From Candidatus Electrothrix scaldis (GTDB lineage Bacteria; Desulfobacterota; Desulfobulbia; Desulfobulbales; Desulfobulbaceae), in NCBI GenBank assembly GCA_033584155.1, contig CP138355.1, forward strand, positions 2,185,501 through 2,249,500: 64,000 nucleotides of DNA, in the 5' to 3' direction. The notes below the pieces were generated by a model. It was given only the letters and a program-made list of their open reading frames with translations. It did no database searches and was not told where the DNA came from. Shown piece by piece: positions 60,970 to 64,000 of this stretch. The stretch's first letter is position 1; each line of letters opens with the position of its first letter. The translations under genes were made by a program, and so were the position numbers.

Positions 60970-62178
60970 ATGAACGAGCGAGGTAAGGGTAAGAGGCGCA
61001 AGGAGGAACGATGTACTGAGGCGGTTCGGCGGGCTTGGCTTGAGCAATTGCGTCATGAGTTTAAGACGATCTGTTTTCAGTACAGAGTGCAGCTTCGTTC
61101 CCCGATTTTTGAGCTGTCAGCAGCCAGGCAGCAGCTGGGATGCTGGATTCCTGAGCAGCGTGTCATACGAATCAGCGAAGATCTGATAACCAGCTCTTCC
61201 TGGGATGTGGTCCTGATGGTGCTGAAGCACGAGATGGCGCATCAAGTCTGTTCTGAGCTGCTTGGTATTTCCCAGACAGGGCATGGGCCGGAGTTCCAAG
61301 AGGCCTGTCAGTTGCTCGGTGTTCCAGAACCCTATAATCGTGCCACTGGTGACCTGCCCGAGATCCTTAAAGAGCCCTCCAGCAATGCCCCGACAGAGGC
61401 AGGGCGGAAGATTATTCAGCGGGTCAATAAATTGCTGGCCCTGGCCGGGTCAGAGAATGAGCATGAGGCGGCCTTGGCTATGCAACGGGCAACAGAGCTC
61501 CTGCATCGGCATAATCTCCATATTCTGCATACAGCCTCCCAGGAGCAGAACGCAGCCTGTGTTCGATTGACTATCAGGACCGGGAAAAAGCAGATAGCCT
61601 CCTGGCAACGGGCTATTTGTCGTATCCTGACGGATTATTTCTTTGTCGAGGTGATTTTTTCTTCGCTTTACGATGCCCAACGCCAGGATAATTATAAGAC
61701 CATAGAGCTCCTTGGGCGCTCGGAAAATGTGCCTGTGGCCGAACACTGCTATTATTTCCTGCTTCAGCAGCTGGAGAGCCTTTGGCAAAGAAATCGACAG
61801 AAGTGGCAGGGGGAAAACAGGAACACTAGAACGGCGAAAAACAGCTATTACCTTGGCCTTTTGCATGGCTTTGCTCAAAAGCTTGCCGAGCAGCGTGCAA
61901 GTCAACATGCAGATAATCTGCGCCAGATGTCCGAGGGTAAAAATATGGGGCAAGGGGAGGTGAGCGAAGCTCTGGGAACTCTTTGTGTGCAGGAAGATAA
62001 CCAGGTACAGGCCTTTGTCGGATTTCATTTTCCTCGCTTGCAAACCCGATCTGTTCGTTCTCTGCGCATCCAGCAGCAGCCCTATGAGGAGGCGCTTATT
62101 ACGGGAAAGAAAATAATTCTTCACCAGAGCCTGACGGAAAAGAAGGGACAGGAACAAAGCCTGTTAATTTCTCGTTAG
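60970..62178 (+). CDS. SprT-like zinc metallopeptidase domain plus DUF2786
   Basis: The N-terminal domain carries HEMAH (residues 87-91) in VLMVLKHEMAHQVCSEL and a later His in GHGPEFQEAC, the SprT/WLM arrangement for zinc-dependent proteolysis of DNA-bound proteins. From about 147 a DUF2786 segment follows (KLLALAGSENEHEAALAM, ATELLHRHNL). The remaining 200 residues are helical and charged. This fusion is known but not functionally characterised. The start lies five bases after the protease stop, so translation is likely coupled. Confidence 0.85.
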   Translation: MNERGKGKRRKEERCTEAVRRAWLEQLRHEFKTICFQYRVQLRSPIFELSAARQQLGCWIPEQRVIRISEDLITSSSWDVVLMVLKHEMAHQVCSELLGISQTGHGPEFQEACQLLGVPEPYNRATGDLPEILKEPSSNAPTEAGRKIIQRVNKLLALAGSENEHEAALAMQRATELLHRHNLHILHTASQEQNAACVRLTIRTGKKQIASWQRAICRILTDYFFVEVIFSSLYDAQRQDNYKTIELLGRSENVPVAEHCYYFLLQQLESLWQRNRQKWQGENRNTRTAKNSYYLGLLHGFAQKLAEQRASQHADNLRQMSEGKNMGQGEVSEALGTLCVQEDNQVQAFVGFHFPRLQTRSVRSLRIQQQPYEEALITGKKIILHQSLTEKKGQEQSLLISR

Positions 62179-62319
62179 GCGGGCCTCGTACATTGACAGG
62201 CGTAGTTTGGAAATGATATAATTTACATTATTTTTTGCATGGTAGCGGAAAGAATTGTCTTGCTCTGAATATTTTTCAGAGCAACACTTTGAGCGAACTT
62301 CAACGACAGGACGTACTTC

Positions 62320-63396
62320 ATGGCTAAACCAAGATTGGATATTGAAAAGGAAGAAAAGGAATCTTTGGACCACGCATCATCATCTGCGGATGAGCAGGAA
62401 GACGATCCCGAAGAAAAGCTTGCGGTAGAGCATGAGAACGCAGAGGAAAAAGCGCAGCCTGGAAAGAAAAAGAAAAAACAGAAGAAAGTGAGAGAGAACA
62501 AAGCGAAAAACATTTGTATTGACGGGCGAGAAGTCCGTCTGAAAGAATTTGTAAAGGAATATAAGAATCTTGTTGAGGGGGCACCAAAGCTGAATAAATA
62601 TCAACGCAAGGCCATTAAACGCTATCATAGGGAAGAAGCTCTGAAGCCCTATCAGGCCGAATTGATCAGGATGCAGAAGCATCTGGAGCTGAACAAGCGC
62701 CGCATGGTTATCCTTTTTGAGGGACGGGATGCAGCCGGTAAAGGCGGTACCATCCGGCGAGTAACCCGCTATATGAACGAAAAACATTACCGGATTGTGG
62801 CCCTTGGTAAGCCGACAGAGCACCAGAAAACCCAGTGGTTTTTCCAGAAATATGTCACCGAGTTTCCCCGTGGTGGCGAGGTAGTGCTGTTTGATCGCAG
62901 CTGGTATAATCGGGCCGTGGTGGAACCGGTTTTCGGCTTTTGTACCAACGAGGAATATAATGACTTCATGCGCGGGGTCACTGGTTTCGAGAAGGATTTG
63001 GTCCGCCAGGGAACGGTCCTGGTTAAGCTGTATTTTTCTGTAACCAAGGAAGAACAGGCCAGACGTTTTGAGCGCCGTAAGACCGACCCGTTGCGGCAGT
63101 GGAAGTTGTCAGAGATTGATGTCCAGGCCCAGAATCGCTGGGATGATTTTACCCGGCAGAAATACGAAATGCTGAAGCGCACCCATACCAACGTGGCTCC
63201 CTGGACCATTATTCGCTCCAATAATAAGCATGAGGCGCGTCTCAATGCGATGAAGATCATCCTTAATGCGGTTCCCTATGATCGGGGCAATAAGGATCTC
63301 GACTATGTGCCAGACCCTGATGTGGTGATCTCCGGGGCTCGCGAAAAGGAATTGATGGATGCCCAGCTCCTGAAATTGGGGCGTTTTATTGGATAG
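62320..63396 (+). CDS. ppk2: Polyphosphate kinase 2
   Basis: PPK2 transfers phosphate from polyphosphate to nucleoside diphosphates (mostly making GTP or ATP). It has Walker A FEGRDAAGKGGT (134-144), Walker B VVLFDRSWYNRA and the lid FERRKTDPLRQWKLS, with LDYVPDPDVVISG at the end; these mark a single-domain class I enzyme. The first 65 residues are a highly charged extension (EEKEES-type acidic, then KKKKKQKK) not usual in the family. AGGA lies eight bases before the ATG. The gene before it ends 141 bp upstream, so it has its own promoter. Confidence 0.95.
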   Translation: MAKPRLDIEKEEKESLDHASSSADEQEDDPEEKLAVEHENAEEKAQPGKKKKKQKKVRENKAKNICIDGREVRLKEFVKEYKNLVEGAPKLNKYQRKAIKRYHREEALKPYQAELIRMQKHLELNKRRMVILFEGRDAAGKGGTIRRVTRYMNEKHYRIVALGKPTEHQKTQWFFQKYVTEFPRGGEVVLFDRSWYNRAVVEPVFGFCTNEEYNDFMRGVTGFEKDLVRQGTVLVKLYFSVTKEEQARRFERRKTDPLRQWKLSEIDVQAQNRWDDFTRQKYEMLKRTHTNVAPWTIIRSNNKHEARLNAMKIILNAVPYDRGNKDLDYVPDPDVVISGAREKELMDAQLLKLGRFIG

Positions 63397-63404
63397 GAAT
63401 TGTA

Positions 63405-63465
63405 GGGGTAGATCACCGTGTCTACCCTTCCCGCCACATCTAGGGCGAACACAGGGATTCGCCCC
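63405..63465. repeat. Two palindromes after ppk2
   Basis: GGGTAGA (63406-63412) pairs with TCTACCC (63421-63427). GGGCGAA (63443-63449) pairs with TTCGCCC (63458-63464). The second belongs to the interspersed GGGCGA palindrome family. They lie between convergent genes and may end both transcripts. Confidence 0.55.
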
Positions 63466-63473
63466 TACCGGTT

Positions 63474-64000
63474 CTATTTTTTCAGAGCCACGAACGAGGC
63501 AAAATTAATCCAACGAAAAAACATCTCCACATCCTGAAAACCGTTTTCCTGGAGGAGCTTGATATTTTCCTTCGGGGTAAAGGGGATCAGAACGTTTTCC
63601 AGAGCCTCCCGCTTAGCGGCGATCTCTAATTCCGAATAGCCTTGGTCTCGCTTGAAATTATGGTAGAGATCAATAAAGGTTCTGTTGAGAAGGCTGTGGC
63701 TGCTGATGATTTTTTCGCTAAGAAAGAGCAACCCGCCAGCCGGAAGTGCTTCAGCAAGGCGATTGATGAAGTTTTGGCGGAGCATGGGGCGGATAAATTG
63801 CAGGGTGTAATTGCAGAGAATGATATCTGTGCCTGCAAGAGCTGACGAGAGCTCGGGGGCAGTAATGTCCTGCTGGTGAAATTCAATCACCGCGCTTTTG
63901 CCGAACATCTCCGCCTTGCGGCGTGCTTTGTCCAGCATGGCCGGGGCATTATCCAGGCCGATGAAACGCAGATTCATATCCGGCAGCAGGCGGGAGAGCT
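63474..64000 (-). CDS. cmoA: Carboxy-S-adenosyl-L-methionine synthase CmoA, 5' end outside window
   Basis: CmoA makes carboxy-SAM from SAM and prephenate for the wobble-uridine modification cmo5U of tRNAs. The visible 175 residues contain GLDNAPAMLDKARRKAE, LCNYTLQFIRPMLRQNFINR, LLFLSEKI, DQGYSELEIAAKREALENVL and the end MFFRWINFASFVALKK. These are diagnostic for CmoA rather than other methyltransferases. The N-terminal part continues beyond 64000. No cmoB is visible. Confidence 0.92.
   Translation of the reverse strand, partial: LSRLLPDMNLRFIGLDNAPAMLDKARRKAEMFGKSAVIEFHQQDITAPELSSALAGTDIILCNYTLQFIRPMLRQNFINRLAEALPAGGLLFLSEKIISSHSLLNRTFIDLYHNFKRDQGYSELEIAAKREALENVLIPFTPKENIKLLQENGFQDVEMFFRWINFASFVALKK

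Noticed and set aside
1-64000. tRNA or rRNA genes
   Set aside because: I looked for T-arm-like GGTTCGAATCC sequences and rRNA segments and found none that hold up.

Overview
This is a 64 kb chromosomal window from a Gram-negative bacterium. Core genes such as rsmI, priA, galU, proC, nadK, eno, rsmA, tsaD, moaA, ppk2 and cmoA sit among anaerobe-type genes: a giant 2-hydroxyacyl-CoA dehydratase activase, a corrinoid methyltransferase cluster and a CxxCH haem-type sensor kinase. Together with lipoproteins, STAND NTPases and many mobile remnants this suggests a Desulfobacterota organism close to the Desulfobulbales. That placement is inference; no rRNA or tRNA gene is visible.

Layout. 0-4.2 kb: a PIN/antitoxin pair cut by the window edge, then two related GC-rich STAND/TPR genes, the second lacking its NTPase domain. 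4.2-17.6 kb: the activase, rsmI, a lipoprotein, a K+ channel, a 1.5k-residue protein joining three CheW-like domains to a periplasmic LysM domain, and a papain-like exported protein. 17.6-27.3 kb: a type IIA topoisomerase B subunit, a five-hairpin RNA array ending in a terminator, priA-galU, proC-nadK and eno. 27.4-32.4 kb: a defence-like stretch with a toxin-antitoxin pair whose toxin is split by a 228 bp MITE, a second STAND/TPR protein, and an AAA ATPase with a PD-(D/E)XK end. 32.5-39.7 kb: exported and housekeeping genes (vWA protein, metallophosphatase, Kazal lipoprotein, rsmA, tsaD, moaA).

39.7-45.7 kb is an AT-rich accessory strip of small orphan genes (HEAT repeat, DUF2007, small membrane proteins). 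They are separated by GGGGACAG-type motifs, a group II intron 3' remnant, an Rhs-repeat scrap and a 279 bp inverted-repeat element that splits one gene. It looks like a worn toxin/immunity or cassette region. 46.0-50.1 kb is a DEDDh-exonuclease/P-loop ATPase fusion gene, disabled by two frameshifts and an IS1380-family element flanked by a 5 bp target duplication.

50.2-57.0 kb is a corrinoid unit: two uroporphyrinogen-decarboxylase-type methyltransferases around a B12-binding protein, then a DUF1638-like sensor kinase and a receiver/PAS/kinase hybrid. A sigma70-type promoter and a palindromic operator candidate precede the B12 protein. It probably demethylates a methylated substrate and senses its state. 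The end carries a haem-type hybrid kinase, an M48 protease, a SprT/DUF2786 protein, ppk2 and partial cmoA.

The most novel item is the RNA array at 19.9-20.3 kb. It has five tandem hairpins whose stems change by compensatory or wobble-preserving substitutions while every loop keeps CUCCUCC, the anti-Shine-Dalgarno sequence, followed by a U-run.
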